A stretch of 64,000 nt of DNA from an uncultured Cellvibrio sp. (GTDB taxonomy: Bacteria > Pseudomonadota > Gammaproteobacteria > Pseudomonadales > Cellvibrionaceae), in NCBI GenBank assembly GCA_946481095.1, contig CAMLML010000005.1, forward strand, positions 1-64,000, written 5' to 3'. Below, piece by piece: positions 30,274 through 40,204 of the stretch. Every line of letters starts with the position of its first letter. The first letter of the stretch is position 1. A program made the translations under genes and the position numbers. The notes beneath the pieces are model-generated. The model was given only the letters and a program-made list of their open reading frames with translations, made no database searches and had not been told where the DNA came from.

Positions 30274-31467
30274 TCACTGACCAATTATTTTTATTGATTG
30301 CACGTCATCGAACTGCGCTCGATAACGTTCACTGCGACGAGTGATATCATTTACCTGCCCTGCCAATTGTCCGCAGGCAGCATCTATATCATCACCGCGA
30401 GTAGTTCTAACAGTGGTGATGTAGCCCTCTTCCATTAATATTTCCTGAAATTTGCGCAATGCGTTATTGCTGACACGTTTATAGTTGGAAAGATTAAACG
30501 GATTAAATGGAATCAGATTTATTTTTACCGGAATATTACGCAACAGTTCTGCCAATTCCTTTGCGTGATGCGGGCGATCATTCACTTGATCAATCAAGGT
30601 ATATTCAATCGTAATTTTACGATGGGTATCCGGCATGGCTTCAATATAACGCTTGGCAGAATCCAGTAACATAGCAATCGGATATTTGCGGTTAATTGGT
30701 ACTAATTCATTACGCAACTCATCATTGGGAGCGTGTAATGAAATCGCCAGACAAGCATCAGTATATTGACTCAGACGATCCAATTGCGGCACAACACCGG
30801 ATGTACTCAAAGTTACACGACGCTTGGAAATGCCATAGGCATTGTCGTGCATCATCAGATTCATTGCATCGACAACATTGTCAAAATTCAACAGAGGTTC
30901 ACCCATGCCCATCATCACCACATTGGTGACCATACGCGGCCCGGTGCCACTGAGCTGGCCAAATGATTTGGCTGCAATCCAAACCTGCCCGATAATTTCT
31001 GCAGCAGTTAAATCGCGATTGAATCCCTGTTTGCCGGTTGCACAAAAACTGCAATCCAACGAACAACCGACTTGCGATGAGACGCACAGGGTTCCGCGAT
31101 CACCATCGGGAATATAAACCGTTTCAATCACATTGCCGCCACTGACACGAATTAAAAATTTACGTGTCCCATCTGCAGAGTCAAATTGTTGCACCACTTC
31201 CGGCAAACGAATTTCAGCAATATTTTTTAATTTGGATCGTAAATCTTTGCTGACATTGGTCATATCATCAAAGTTGTCGGCACCCAATTGGTGAATCCAT
31301 TTCATCACCTGAATTGCACGAAACTTTTTCTCACCAATGGATTCAAAAAACGCAACGAGTTTGGCTTCAGGCAAACCCATCAAATTGATTTTTTCAGGAT
31401 TGGCTGCAACTGGAGACAATGAATCACTCATCGCAACAGATTGAATATTGGCAGCCGTTTGACTCAT
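30274..31467 (-). CDS. rlmN: 23S rRNA/tRNA adenine-C2 methyltransferase RlmN
   Basis: Radical-SAM enzyme that methylates A2503 of 23S rRNA and A37 of some tRNAs. The radical-SAM cluster motif is [11 protein letters not shown], preceded by SQVG. The second catalytic Cys is in AACGQLAG near the C-terminus. The ATG at 31467 is chosen over an open frame ten codons longer, giving 397 residues. It lies 19 bases after ndk. Confidence 0.96.
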   Translation of the reverse strand: MSQTAANIQSVAMSDSLSPVAANPEKINLMGLPEAKLVAFFESIGEKKFRAIQVMKWIHQLGADNFDDMTNVSKDLRSKLKNIAEIRLPEVVQQFDSADGTRKFLIRVSGGNVIETVYIPDGDRGTLCVSSQVGCSLDCSFCATGKQGFNRDLTAAEIIGQVWIAAKSFGQLSGTGPRMVTNVVMMGMGEPLLNFDNVVDAMNLMMHDNAYGISKRRVTLSTSGVVPQLDRLSQYTDACLAISLHAPNDELRNELVPINRKYPIAMLLDSAKRYIEAMPDTHRKITIEYTLIDQVNDRPHHAKELAELLRNIPVKINLIPFNPFNLSNYKRVSNNALRKFQEILMEEGYITTVRTTRGDDIDAACGQLAGQVNDITRRSERYRAQFDDVQSIKIIGQ

Positions 31468-31486
31468 ATTAATAACCTGAAAATAA

Positions 31487-31912
31487 TTAACGAACAATCA
31501 CTTGGTGACTGGCAAAGAAATACGCAATTTCACGTGCAGCAGAAACTGGTGAATCCGAACCGTGAACAGCATTGGAACTAATCTTTGTACCGAACAATGC
31601 CCTCAGGGTTCCCGGGGCTGCTTTTGACGGATCCGTCGCTCCCATAATCTCACGATTCAATGCAATTGCATTTTCACCTGACAAAACCTGAACCACCACA
31701 GGGCCAGATGTCATAAATTCAACCAGACCATCAAAAAATCCCTTACCTTTGTGCTCTGCATAAAATCCTTCTGCTTCTGCTTTGCTCAAATGCATCATGC
31801 ACTGGGCAACAATTTTTAATCCTGCTTTTTCAAAACGATCAACAATTTCACCAATATGGTTATCACGCACTGCATCCGGTTTAATAATAGATAGGGTTTG
31901 TTCAACAGCCAT
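31487..31912 (-). CDS. ndk: nucleoside diphosphate kinase
   Basis: Ndk equilibrates nucleoside triphosphates through a phosphohistidine. The ATG at 31912 gives 141 residues ([15 protein letters not shown]) with a GGAG site. The catalytic His117 is in [10 protein letters not shown]. It is first of the ndk-rlmN-pilW-rodZ-ispG-hisS run and may share a promoter region at 31913-32045. Confidence 0.97.
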   Translation of the reverse strand: MAVEQTLSIIKPDAVRDNHIGEIVDRFEKAGLKIVAQCMMHLSKAEAEGFYAEHKGKGFFDGLVEFMTSGPVVVQVLSGENAIALNREIMGATDPSKAAPGTLRALFGTKISSNAVHGSDSPVSAAREIAYFFASHQVIVR

Positions 31913-32045
31913 CGGGGGTCTCCACACCACTTTCAATCGACAAGGACAGGGTTTGTTGGTTCCCGTCCATAAAATTCAAAACCCGCGGATTATACGCAGG
32001 TTTACCCGATTTTGTATGGTCTGAAATCGAAAAACTGACAGAAAA

Positions 32046-32465
32046 TTAAAGGCTTGCAGCTATATCTTGAATTCGTTTCACCATGGATTTAAGGCCATTC
32101 CCCCGGGTGGAACTTAGATGTTGAAGTAGATCCAATCGAATGAAATAGTCCGCAATATCCACAGATTGTATTTCCGAAGGCGTTTTACCATTAAATGCAG
32201 CGAGCACCACAGCCAGTAATCCTTTGACAATAAAAGCATCACTATCCGCCTGAAAATAAAGCCTGCCATCGCGATATTCCTCTACCAACCAAACCTGGCT
32301 TTGGCAACCACGAACCAGCCTGTCTTCAGTGTGTAACTCTTCAGCCATGGGCGGCAGCTCTTTGCCCAAGTCGATAATGTACTTGTATCTTTCTTCCCAG
32401 GAATCGAAAAATCCCAGAGCTTCTACTATTTCGTCAGCTGTAACATCTACGCCAAATTGGGTCAT
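32046..32465 (-). CDS. sufE: SufE, sulfur acceptor for SufS
   Basis: SufE takes persulfide sulfur from SufS and passes it to SufB. The 139-residue protein has the acceptor Cys54 in DRLVRGCQSQVWL. It overlaps the sufT stop by one base (TGATG) and is the last gene of the long Fe-S operon. Confidence 0.94.
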   Translation of the reverse strand: MTQFGVDVTADEIVEALGFFDSWEERYKYIIDLGKELPPMAEELHTEDRLVRGCQSQVWLVEEYRDGRLYFQADSDAFIVKGLLAVVLAAFNGKTPSEIQSVDIADYFIRLDLLQHLSSTRGNGLKSMVKRIQDIAASL

Positions 32466-33001
32466 CAGTAAAACATCCCCGTTGCCAATTGCGCCTCTTC
32501 ACTCATCATGTGACGGGCCCAGGGTGGATCAAACACCAACTCAACTTTCACTGACTTCACGTTAGGCACCTTACGAACCCTGTATTCAACATCACCCACC
32601 AACACCGGACCCATACCGCAAGCCGGTGCTGTCAGGGTCATTTGGATATCAACCTGTTTGGATTCCTGATTAATTTTCACTGAGTAGATCAACCCCAGAT
32701 TCACCAAATCGACCGGAATTTCGGGATCATAAACTGTACCCAGCGCGTACCAAACCTGATCCTCTGCGATGTTGTCGTCAACCGGCGCCGGGAATTCCAA
32801 TGTTTCAGATTCGAGCCCCAACTTGTCAGCATCAGTACCGTCAACACGAACCATTTGCCCGTGATACGTCAGGGTGTAATTTCCTCCAAGCGATTGGGTA
32901 ATGGTGACAAAAGTATCTTTGGGGATGGTCAACGGTGTTCCATCCGGCACACGTCGCGCCGGACAATCTTCCAATGCCACCACCATTCGTCTTTCAGACA
33001 T
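32465..33001 (-). CDS. sufT: SufT, auxiliary Fe-S cluster maturation protein
   Basis: The 178-residue protein combines an N-terminal beta domain specific to SufT (MVVALEDCPARRVPDGTPLTI) with a C-terminal DUF59/MIP18 domain (VYDPEIPVDLVNLGLIY, and TLTAPACGMGP with the conserved Cys). In other bacteria SufT supports Fe-S protein maturation under high demand. It sits between sufA and sufE with overlapping or near-abutting ends. Confidence 0.92.
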   Translation of the reverse strand: MSERRMVVALEDCPARRVPDGTPLTIPKDTFVTITQSLGGNYTLTYHGQMVRVDGTDADKLGLESETLEFPAPVDDNIAEDQVWYALGTVYDPEIPVDLVNLGLIYSVKINQESKQVDIQMTLTAPACGMGPVLVGDVEYRVRKVPNVKSVKVELVFDPPWARHMMSEEAQLATGMFY

Positions 33002-33003
33002 AA

Positions 33004-33363
33004 TTAATTCTCTACACTAAAACTTTCACCACAACCGCAATAATCTTTTACGCGTGGGTTCATAAATTTCAACTGACGATTCACACCCTCCATGACGTAA
33101 TCAATTTCCGTACCGCCCACAATCGATAAACTTTTTGGATCAACCAATAATTCTGCTCCTGATTCCATTTCAATATGCAAATCATCCGGATTCGCTGACT
33201 CAACCAAATCGACAACATACATCCAACCGGTACAACCACTTTGCTTCACGCTCAAACGCACTGCTTTTGCATCTTTTTTTTCAATTTCACGTTTGAAATG
33301 TGCAGCCGCCGCCGCTGTTACTGAAACAGTTTGTTGGTTGGGATTAAAGGTTTCTACTGACAT
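33004..33363 (-). CDS. sufA: SufA/IscA-type Fe-S assembly (A-type carrier) protein
   Basis: A-type carrier that holds and transfers Fe-S clusters. The three cysteines are present: one in KQSGCTGWMY and two in DYCGCGESF near the C-terminus. The 119-residue length is standard, with a slightly longer N-terminus. A GGAGG site precedes the ATG. A composite repeat of about 180 bases separates it from sufS, so transcription must cross a strong secondary structure to reach sufA, sufT and sufE. Confidence 0.92.
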   Translation of the reverse strand: MSVETFNPNQQTVSVTAAAAAHFKREIEKKDAKAVRLSVKQSGCTGWMYVVDLVESANPDDLHIEMESGAELLVDPKSLSIVGGTEIDYVMEGVNRQLKFMNPRVKDYCGCGESFSVEN

Positions 33364-33381
33364 GATGACCTCCGGTTAATT

Positions 33382-33559
33382 GCCCTCACCCTGGCCCTCT
33401 CCCAAAGGGAGAGGGAACTGTGCCCCACTTTGAAAAAGGGGGGTTAGGGGGGATTTAAAATCTTAAAAATTGCGACCATCTTAAAGCCCTCCCCGCCTCC
33501 CTTTTTCAAAGGGAGGTGCCAATCCCCTCTCCCTCCGGGAGAGGGTTAGGGTGAGGGTC
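33382..33559. repeat. composite nested repeat inside the suf operon, copy 5
   Basis: Outer arms CCCTCACCCTGGCCCTCTCCC (33382 on) and GGGAGAGGGTTAGGGTGAGGG (33537-33557) match copies 2 and 3. Within them lies a second palindrome (33423-33519) with CCCCACTTTGAAAAAGGGGGG at the left and CCTCCCTTTTTCAAAGGGAGG at the right, the type found alone at 40105-40202. It fills the sufS-sufA gap. Confidence 0.92.
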
Positions 33560-33561
33560 AC

Positions 33562-34803
33562 TCACAACAAAAACATTTTCACCTTTTCAATCGCAACAAA
33601 TAAACGATCAACTTCATCAAAGGTGTTATAAAAACTAAAACTCGCACGCACAGTGCCCGGAATTCCGAATTGATCCATAATCGGTTGCGCGCAATGGTTG
33701 CCGGTACGCACAGCAATTCCCTGCTTATCCAATAAGACACCTACATCAGCAGGATGTGCGCCTTCAACCAAAAAACTCATCACAGATGTTTTGTTTGCAC
33801 TTGTACCAATTAATTTTACGCCGGAAGTTGCTCGCGCTTTTTCTTCTGCATAACGCAAGAGCGCCATTTCATGTGCAGAGGCCGTCTCGCGATCCAGCTG
33901 ATTCAAATAATCAATCGCTGCACCCAAACCAATTGCACCGGCGATATCCGGTGTACCCGCTTCAAACTTATAAGGTAATTGGTTAAATGTAGTGTTGGCA
34001 AAACTGACTGATTCAATCATTTCACCCCCGCCCTGATAAGGAGGCATGGATTCCAGCAATTCTTTTTTTCCGTAGAGTACACCCAAGCCGGTAGGACCAA
34101 ATAATTTATGCGCAGAAAACACATAAAAATCACACTCGAGTTTTTGCACATCAACAGTAAAATGACTCACCGCTTGTGCGCCATCAATTAATACTTTTGC
34201 ACCAACAGCATGTGACTGCGCAATAATTTTTTCGACAGGATTAATTGTGCCCATCGCATTGGATACATGCCCTACAGCAACCATTTTCACTTTTGTATTT
34301 AACATTGAAGCAAATGCTGACATATCAATAGTGCCTGTAGCATCAACAGGAATAGGTTGGACAACCGCCCCCGTTTTTTCAGCGATCAGTTGCCAAGGCA
34401 CAATATTCGAGTGATGTTCCATTGCCGATACCAGCACACAGTCACCTGCTTGTAAATTTTGACTACCCCAACATGCTGCAACCAGATTAATACTTTCTGT
34501 AGTACCGCGCGTCCAGATAATACATGGGGACGAATTTGCATTAATAAATTTTGCAACCTTGTCACGCGCCGCTTCAAATTTGACTGTTGCCCTGTCAGCT
34601 AAAGTATGCGCACCTCGATGCACATTACTGTTGTCCTGACGATAATAATCAGCAATTGCATCAATCACACAATTGGGTTTTTGCGTTGTAGCTGCGTTAT
34701 CCAGATATACCAAAGGCTGTCCGTTTACTTGCTGATGAAGAATTGGGAAATCAGCACGAATTTTTTCAACATCAAAGGGTCTACCCGAATTAAATACATT
34801 CAT
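33562..34803 (-). CDS. sufS: cysteine desulfurase SufS (group II)
   Basis: PLP enzyme that takes sulfur from cysteine for Fe-S assembly, activated by SufE. The 413-residue protein has FPILHQQVNGQPLVYLDNAATTQKP, the PLP Lys in FSAHKLFGPTG, and the catalytic Cys in VRTGNHCAQP, the RxGHHCA-type group II signature. Its ATG overlaps the sufD TGA by one base. Confidence 0.96.
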   Translation of the reverse strand: MNVFNSGRPFDVEKIRADFPILHQQVNGQPLVYLDNAATTQKPNCVIDAIADYYRQDNSNVHRGAHTLADRATVKFEAARDKVAKFINANSSPCIIWTRGTTESINLVAACWGSQNLQAGDCVLVSAMEHHSNIVPWQLIAEKTGAVVQPIPVDATGTIDMSAFASMLNTKVKMVAVGHVSNAMGTINPVEKIIAQSHAVGAKVLIDGAQAVSHFTVDVQKLECDFYVFSAHKLFGPTGLGVLYGKKELLESMPPYQGGGEMIESVSFANTTFNQLPYKFEAGTPDIAGAIGLGAAIDYLNQLDRETASAHEMALLRYAEEKARATSGVKLIGTSANKTSVMSFLVEGAHPADVGVLLDKQGIAVRTGNHCAQPIMDQFGIPGTVRASFSFYNTFDEVDRLFVAIEKVKMFLL

Positions 34804-36098
34804 CAGGTTTCAACCTCATCCAATAATTGTTGACGACCAAACAATTGGGCAAGTTTGGGTGACAAATAATGGCGAACAGCATCGAGTTCAACTGCTTGCA
34901 GTAATTCATTAATAAAACCGAAGCTCATCATAACTTGTGCATCTGCACGCGAAACACCGCGGCTTTGCAAATAATAAAGTGCATTTGCATTTAATTGACT
35001 GACCGTTGCACCATGAGCACACCTGACGTCATCAGCATAAATTTCCAATTCAGGCTTGGTATTAATTTCTGCTTTGTTGGATGTCAGCAAATTTTTGTTG
35101 CTCAACTCCGCCAGAGTTTTCTGTGCTTGTGGATGAATGTGAATTCGCCCATTAAATACTGCTTTCGCCTGATCGCTGATAATGCCGCGAAAAATTTCAT
35201 TACTGGTGCAATGCGGCACCCAGTGTTGAACATTGGTATGATAATCCACCAGTTGTTGGTTGCGCGGCAAATAGATACCTTGCAAATCCAATTCAGCGCC
35301 CTGCCCGCGATGGTGGCATTGATAATCAACACGCATCAACTGACTGCCCAGCGCCAAAGTAAATGCACGTAATTTTGCATTGCGACCCAAATTCACATGC
35401 ACAGCACCTATATGCTGTTGCTGTTCATTTTCCATATGCAGATTGTAATGATGCAAACAGGCATTATCATGCAAAATTATTTCAGTCACTGCATTAACGA
35501 AATGCGATTGATTTTCAGTCGTTGAAATAAAATGCTCAATAATTTCTGCACGACTATTTTTCTCAAGCACAACCAACAAACGATGATTGATGGCATAAGA
35601 CACTCTACCCTGTGAAACCTGTACCAGATAAACGGGCCTTGATAATTCCTGCCCGGCTTTAAGGTGAATTAAAATGCCTTCATCCAACCATGCATTATTA
35701 AGCCCGGAAAATAAATGCTTATCGCCTTCGATCACACTGCCCAAATGTTGCTTGATAATTTTTTGTTGTTCAGCAGAGGCTTGTGAAAAACGCACTATTT
35801 CAGCAGTTAACTCACTGGATGATTGCTCATCCAATATTCCATTCACAAACACCAAACGAATTGCGTCAACTGGAATAAGGTCACTGATAGACTGAAATGA
35901 GGCATGGTTTTTTGCCCAAACGAAATCGATATTTTTTTGCAATTCTGTTAGTGGTGTATACATCCAGGCTTCGGTTTTTTTCGTCGGCCAGAGAGTGTTT
36001 TGCCATTGAGTCACCGCATGTTCGCGAAAATCATTAAGCCAATTCAAACCGATTTTTTGGTTGGCCAGTTGTAAGGCATGTTGTTGAAATTGACTCAT
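34803..36098 (-). CDS. sufD: Fe-S assembly scaffold subunit SufD
   Basis: SufD forms the SufBC2D scaffold with SufB and the ATPase SufC. The 431-residue protein has the parallel beta-helix core and the conserved C-terminal segment RCAHGATVSQLNANALYYLQSRG, which contains the His of SufD proteins that takes part in cluster formation. The N-terminal helical part is diverged, as is normal. It abuts sufC (3 bases) and overlaps sufS. Confidence 0.94.
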   Translation of the reverse strand: MSQFQQHALQLANQKIGLNWLNDFREHAVTQWQNTLWPTKKTEAWMYTPLTELQKNIDFVWAKNHASFQSISDLIPVDAIRLVFVNGILDEQSSSELTAEIVRFSQASAEQQKIIKQHLGSVIEGDKHLFSGLNNAWLDEGILIHLKAGQELSRPVYLVQVSQGRVSYAINHRLLVVLEKNSRAEIIEHFISTTENQSHFVNAVTEIILHDNACLHHYNLHMENEQQQHIGAVHVNLGRNAKLRAFTLALGSQLMRVDYQCHHRGQGAELDLQGIYLPRNQQLVDYHTNVQHWVPHCTSNEIFRGIISDQAKAVFNGRIHIHPQAQKTLAELSNKNLLTSNKAEINTKPELEIYADDVRCAHGATVSQLNANALYYLQSRGVSRADAQVMMSFGFINELLQAVELDAVRHYLSPKLAQLFGRQQLLDEVET

Positions 36099-36101
36099 GA
36101 A

Positions 36102-36848
36102 TCAAACCGCCTCATCCAACCAGGCGTAACCTTTTTCTTCCAGTTCCAAGGCTAATTCTTTACCGCCGGTTTTGACAATTCGACCGCCTGATAATACATG
36201 CACAAAATCAGGCACAATAAAATCCAGCAAACGTTGGTAGTGAGTCACCACAATAAAACTGCGATCCGGTGAACGCATTTCATTCACACCTTTGGCAACC
36301 ACTTGCAGTGCATCAATATCCAAACCCGAATCAGTTTCATCGAGAATACAAAGTCTGGGTTCCAACAACATCATTTGCATAATTTCATTACGCTTCTTTT
36401 CGCCGCCAGAAAAACCTTCGTTAACACCGCGCTTTAAAAAAGCGGCATCCAAATTAACCCGCTTACTGGATTCACGTGCAAGCTTCATAAATTCAATAGC
36501 AGATAATTCCGGCAAACCCATATACTTGCGTTTGGCATCAACTGAAGCTTTCAAAAACTCCATGTTACTTACACCTGGAATTTCAACAGGATATTGAAAT
36601 GCTAAAAATAATCCCTCATGCGCACGCTCTTCAATTTCGAGATCCAGTAAATTTTTTCCTGCAAACTCAACGCTGCCCTGAGTAACTTCATAACCATCAC
36701 GACCCGACAACACATAACCCAAGGTACTTTTACCCGAACCATTGGGCCCCATGATGGCATGTATCTCGCCCGGATTAACCTTCAGGTTTAATCCTTTCAA
36801 AATATCTTTGTCTTCAACTTTTGCATGTAAATTGGTAATGCTTAACAT
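36102..36848 (-). CDS. sufC: Fe-S assembly ATPase SufC
   Basis: ABC-type ATPase of the SufBCD scaffold. Walker A is GPNGSGKSTL, the signature motif reads FSGGEKKRNE, Walker B is LCILDETDSGLD and the H-loop VVTHYQRLL. The 248-residue length is standard, and the absence of membrane domains confirms an assembly rather than transport role. Confidence 0.97.
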   Translation of the reverse strand: MLSITNLHAKVEDKDILKGLNLKVNPGEIHAIMGPNGSGKSTLGYVLSGRDGYEVTQGSVEFAGKNLLDLEIEERAHEGLFLAFQYPVEIPGVSNMEFLKASVDAKRKYMGLPELSAIEFMKLARESSKRVNLDAAFLKRGVNEGFSGGEKKRNEIMQMMLLEPRLCILDETDSGLDIDALQVVAKGVNEMRSPDRSFIVVTHYQRLLDFIVPDFVHVLSGGRIVKTGGKELALELEEKGYAWLDEAV

Positions 36849-36866
36849 AAATTTTGCTCGAACTGA

Positions 36867-38303
36867 TTAACCAACAGAACCTTCAAGGCTCACTTCTAAT
36901 AACTTGCCAGCTTCCACTGCAAATTCCATGGGTAACTCTTTGAATACTTCACGACAAAAACCATTCACTATCATGGATACCGCTTTTTCTGCATCCAGTC
37001 CGCGCTGTTGACACAAAAATAATTGATCGTCACTCACTTTGGATGTGGTGGCTTCGTGTTCAATCACAGCCGATGGATTTTTGCTTTCTATATAGGGAAA
37101 TGTATGTGCACCGCATTGATCGCCAATCAGCAGAGAATCGCACTGCGTGTAATTACGCGCACCTTCTGCGCCAGGATTAATACGTACCAAACCGCGATAA
37201 GCATTGGAGCTTTTTCCCGCCGATATACCTTTGGAAATAATGGTTGACCTGGTATTTTTACCCAAGTGAATCATTTTGGTTCCTGTATCGGCTTGCTGAT
37301 AATGATTAGTGAGTGCTACCGAATAAAATTCACCGACACTGTTATCACCACGCAATATACAGCTGGGGTATTTCCAGGTGACGGCAGAACCGGTTTCGAC
37401 TTGCGTCCAGGAAATTTTCGAATCGGTAAAACAAACACCACGTTTGGTCACAAAATTGTAAATGCCACCTTTGCCATTTTCATCGCCGGGATACCAGTTT
37501 TGTACAGTGGAATATTTTATCTCCGCACGATCCAATGCTACCAACTCCACTACTGCCGCATGCAATTGATTTTCATCGCGTTGTGGTGCCGTGCAACCCT
37601 CAAGATAGCTGACATGCGAACCCTCGTCCGCGACAATTAATGTGCGCTCGAATTGCCCGGTATTGCGTTCATTAATACGAAAGTAGGTTGATAACTCCAT
37701 TGGGCAACGTACACCTTTTGGAATATAAACAAATGATCCATCTGAAAAAACAGCAGAATTTAATGCAGCGTAATAGTTATCCTTTTGTGGAACCACAGAA
37801 CCCATATATTTTTTTACTAATTCCGGATATTTCTGAACTGCTTCGCTGATCGAACAAAAAATCACGCCCACTTCCATTAATTTTTCACGAAAAGTGGTCA
37901 CTACTGAAACAGAATCAAACACCACATCCATCGCAACACCGGCAAGCGCAGCTTGCTCATGCAATGGAATGCCAAGTTTTTCATAAGTGCGTAATAATTC
38001 CGGATCGACTTCATCCAAACTTTTCGGTTTGTCGTCCATGGATTTTGGTGCGGAATAATAAGACACCGCCTGAAAATCGATATCGTCATATTTGACTTGC
38101 GCCCATTCAGGTTCTGTCATGTCCTGCCAGGAACGAAAAGCTTTTAACCGCCAATCCAATAACCATTCGGGTTCATTTTTTTTGGCAGAAATAAAACGAA
38201 TGACATCTTCATTTAATCCAGGCGGCAAAGTTTCAGCGTCGATTTCGGTATAGAAACCGGCGGCATAATCTTTCTTGATTAAATGTTCAACTTGTTCTGA
38301 CAT
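36867..38303 (-). CDS. sufB: Fe-S assembly scaffold subunit SufB
   Basis: SufB accepts sulfur and builds the cluster in the SufBC2D complex. The 478-residue protein has [34 protein letters not shown], the sulfur-handling Cys in YLEGCTAPQ and the C-terminal Cys in [20 protein letters not shown] ribosome site precedes the ATG. It follows iscS by 9 bases. Confidence 0.97.
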   Translation of the reverse strand: MSEQVEHLIKKDYAAGFYTEIDAETLPPGLNEDVIRFISAKKNEPEWLLDWRLKAFRSWQDMTEPEWAQVKYDDIDFQAVSYYSAPKSMDDKPKSLDEVDPELLRTYEKLGIPLHEQAALAGVAMDVVFDSVSVVTTFREKLMEVGVIFCSISEAVQKYPELVKKYMGSVVPQKDNYYAALNSAVFSDGSFVYIPKGVRCPMELSTYFRINERNTGQFERTLIVADEGSHVSYLEGCTAPQRDENQLHAAVVELVALDRAEIKYSTVQNWYPGDENGKGGIYNFVTKRGVCFTDSKISWTQVETGSAVTWKYPSCILRGDNSVGEFYSVALTNHYQQADTGTKMIHLGKNTRSTIISKGISAGKSSNAYRGLVRINPGAEGARNYTQCDSLLIGDQCGAHTFPYIESKNPSAVIEHEATTSKVSDDQLFLCQQRGLDAEKAVSMIVNGFCREVFKELPMEFAVEAGKLLEVSLEGSVG

Positions 38304-38312
38304 TTTTTACCT

Positions 38313-39512
38313 TCAGGTATTTACCGTATTTTTTTGCAATTGATTAACGACTGTTCGTATTTCGTTAATTGCAAAATCAATTTCTTCTGCGGTGGTGTAA
38401 CGCCCCAGACTAAAACGTAAAGAAGCCTGGGCTTGCGCATCACTCAAACCAATGGCTTTTAAAACATAACTCGGCGACATGCTGGCAGAATTGCAGGCCG
38501 AGCCGCTGGATACAGCTAAATTGCGCAAAGACAACAATAAAGTTTCACCATCACAACCTTGTGTTTCATCATCTGCAAAAGCGATATTTAAAATCCCGCC
38601 GACCGAACGTTTGATTGCATCTTTGGTCACGCCGTTGCGACGAATATGCGGTAGATCAGCAAGCCCCTGCCATAATTGATTGCGCAATTCTGCAATTCGT
38701 TTGCTGTCTTCCGTTAACAGTTGTTGCGCCAATTCTGCAGCGGCGCCCATACCAACGCACTGATGTGTTGCCAGAGTGCCGGAGCGCATATTGCGTTCGT
38801 GTCCACCACCATGAATTTGTGAGGCGACTTTAATCTCGCCTGCACGACGCACATACAAAGCACCAATTCCTTTGGGGCCATAAAATTTATGAGCTGAGAG
38901 TGACAACAAATCGACACCCAATTGTTTTACATCTACAGTAATTTTTCCTGCACTTTGTGCCGCATCACAATGCAAAATAATGTTGCGCGCCCGTGTAATT
39001 TCACTGATTGCAGCAACATCGTTAATCGAACCCAATTCATTATTCACATGCATGATGCTGACCAAAAAAGTATCTGCACGCAAATGGGTTTCCAGCATTT
39101 GGGGTTCAATAATTCCTTCTTTATCAGGCGCAATTCGCGTCACTGAAAAATGCTGTGTTTCCAACCAACTGACCACGTCCAAAACTGCTTTGTGCTCTAT
39201 CGATGACACCAGAATGTGCCCACCGACCGGATGTTGTTGGCGATAAGTCTCAGCAATTCCTTTTAGAGCCAGATTGTTGGCTTCGGTTGCACCACTGGTC
39301 CACACAATCTCACGCGAATCAGCGTTAATTAAACTGGCAACCTGCAAACGCGCTTCTTCCACTTTCTCTTCTGCTTGCCAGCCATAAATATGCGAACGTG
39401 ATGCGGGGTTGGCAAAACAACCTTCCAGGGTCAAACATGCCTGCATTTGTGCCGCTACTTCAGGTGCTACAGGTGTGGTAGCGGCATAATCGAGATAAAC
39501 AGGTTTACGCAA
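38313..39512 (-). CDS. iscS: cysteine desulfurase IscS-like (group I)
   Basis: A second PLP desulfurase. The TTG start gives MRKPVYLDYAATTPVAPEV. The PLP Lys lies in SLSAHKFYGPKGIGALYV and the catalytic Cys in AVSSGSACNSAS, on the long flexible loop that defines group I. At 399 residues it fits IscS. Its presence in the same operon as SufS is unusual: it may serve tRNA thiolation and the molybdenum cofactor as well as Fe-S clusters. It lies directly after iscR. Confidence 0.93.
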   Translation of the reverse strand: MRKPVYLDYAATTPVAPEVAAQMQACLTLEGCFANPASRSHIYGWQAEEKVEEARLQVASLINADSREIVWTSGATEANNLALKGIAETYRQQHPVGGHILVSSIEHKAVLDVVSWLETQHFSVTRIAPDKEGIIEPQMLETHLRADTFLVSIMHVNNELGSINDVAAISEITRARNIILHCDAAQSAGKITVDVKQLGVDLLSLSAHKFYGPKGIGALYVRRAGEIKVASQIHGGGHERNMRSGTLATHQCVGMGAAAELAQQLLTEDSKRIAELRNQLWQGLADLPHIRRNGVTKDAIKRSVGGILNIAFADDETQGCDGETLLLSLRNLAVSSGSACNSASMSPSYVLKAIGLSDAQAQASLRFSLGRYTTAEEIDFAINEIRTVVNQLQKNTVNT

Positions 39513-39529
39513 TTAATCAATCCCAAACA

Positions 39530-40006
39530 TTAAAAAATTTCACTTAATGCAATACGATCCGTGGACTGCAACCGTTGATCCTGTCGTTGACTTACCGCCT
39601 GGATATCGCAACGGCCAACCAAATCGGCAAGGGAAATCCCGCTCAGAAATACATGTATTTGTTTGCTCAAATCTTCCCATAAATGATGAGTGAGGCAGAC
39701 CTCTCCATGATGACAATCACCTTTGCCTTCACAGCGTGTTGCATCCAATGATTCATCCACTGCATCAACAACTTGAGCCACTGAAATTTGATTGGTTTCC
39801 TGCATCAATTGATAACCACCACCAGGGCCACGCACACTTTTCACCAGATTGAACCGGCGCAAACGGGCAAAGAGTTGTTCCAGATAGGAAAGTGAAATCC
39901 CTTGTCGTTCGGAGATATCGGCCAAACTCACCGGACCACGCTCAGCATGTAATGCCAAATCCAGCATTGCAGTAACCGCATAACGACCTTTGGTAGTAAG
40001 ACGCAT
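39530..40006 (-). CDS. iscR: Rrf2-family Fe-S-sensing regulator IscR
   Basis: IscR holds a [2Fe-2S] cluster and represses or activates Fe-S genes according to its state. With the ATG at 40006 ([19 protein letters not shown]) the protein has 158 residues and places Cys92, Cys98 and Cys104 exactly where E. coli IscR has its cluster ligands. The helix-turn-helix is [21 protein letters not shown]. It is first of the operon iscR-iscS-sufBCDS-sufA-sufT-sufE, with a type 1 IscR box 33 bases ahead of its start, so feedback control is likely. Confidence 0.94.
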   Translation of the reverse strand: MRLTTKGRYAVTAMLDLALHAERGPVSLADISERQGISLSYLEQLFARLRRFNLVKSVRGPGGGYQLMQETNQISVAQVVDAVDESLDATRCEGKGDCHHGEVCLTHHLWEDLSKQIHVFLSGISLADLVGRCDIQAVSQRQDQRLQSTDRIALSEIF

Positions 40007-40038
40007 GTTGAATTCCTGTGAAATCAAGCCGACTGGTA

Positions 40039-40063
40039 GAAGTTGACTATTTTACTCAAGTAT
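40039..40063 (-). promoter_or_regulatory. IscR type 1 binding site upstream of iscR
   Basis: Read on the minus strand from 40063 to 40039, this 25-mer fits the E. coli type 1 consensus ATASYYGACTRWWWYAGTCRRSTAT with three mismatches: G for C in the left GACT, and the last two bases. The core TTGAGTAAAATAGTCAAC is clear. The position is suited to repression of the iscR promoter. Confidence 0.72.
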
Positions 40064-40104
40064 TCTGATTGGCGTAACCCCCAAATTTCACTGGGCCGTT
40101 TAGT

Positions 40105-40204
40105 TCCCCACTTTGAAAAAGGGGGCCAGGGGGGATTTAAGATCTTCATAAAAACTGACTATCTTAAATCCCTCCCAACCTCCCTTTGCCAAAGGGAGGA
40201 GCTA
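40105..40204. repeat. dispersed G/C-run repeat, copy 6 (inner-module type)
   Basis: CCCCACTTTGAAAAAGGGGG, GGGGGGATTTAAGAT, then ATCTTAAATCCCTCCC and CCTCCCTTTGCCAAAGGGAGG. GATTTAAGAT and ATCTTAAATC are exact mirror arms. This is the same unit as the inner part of the copy at 33382-33559. Its right edge reaches the stop codon of trmJ. Confidence 0.88.
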
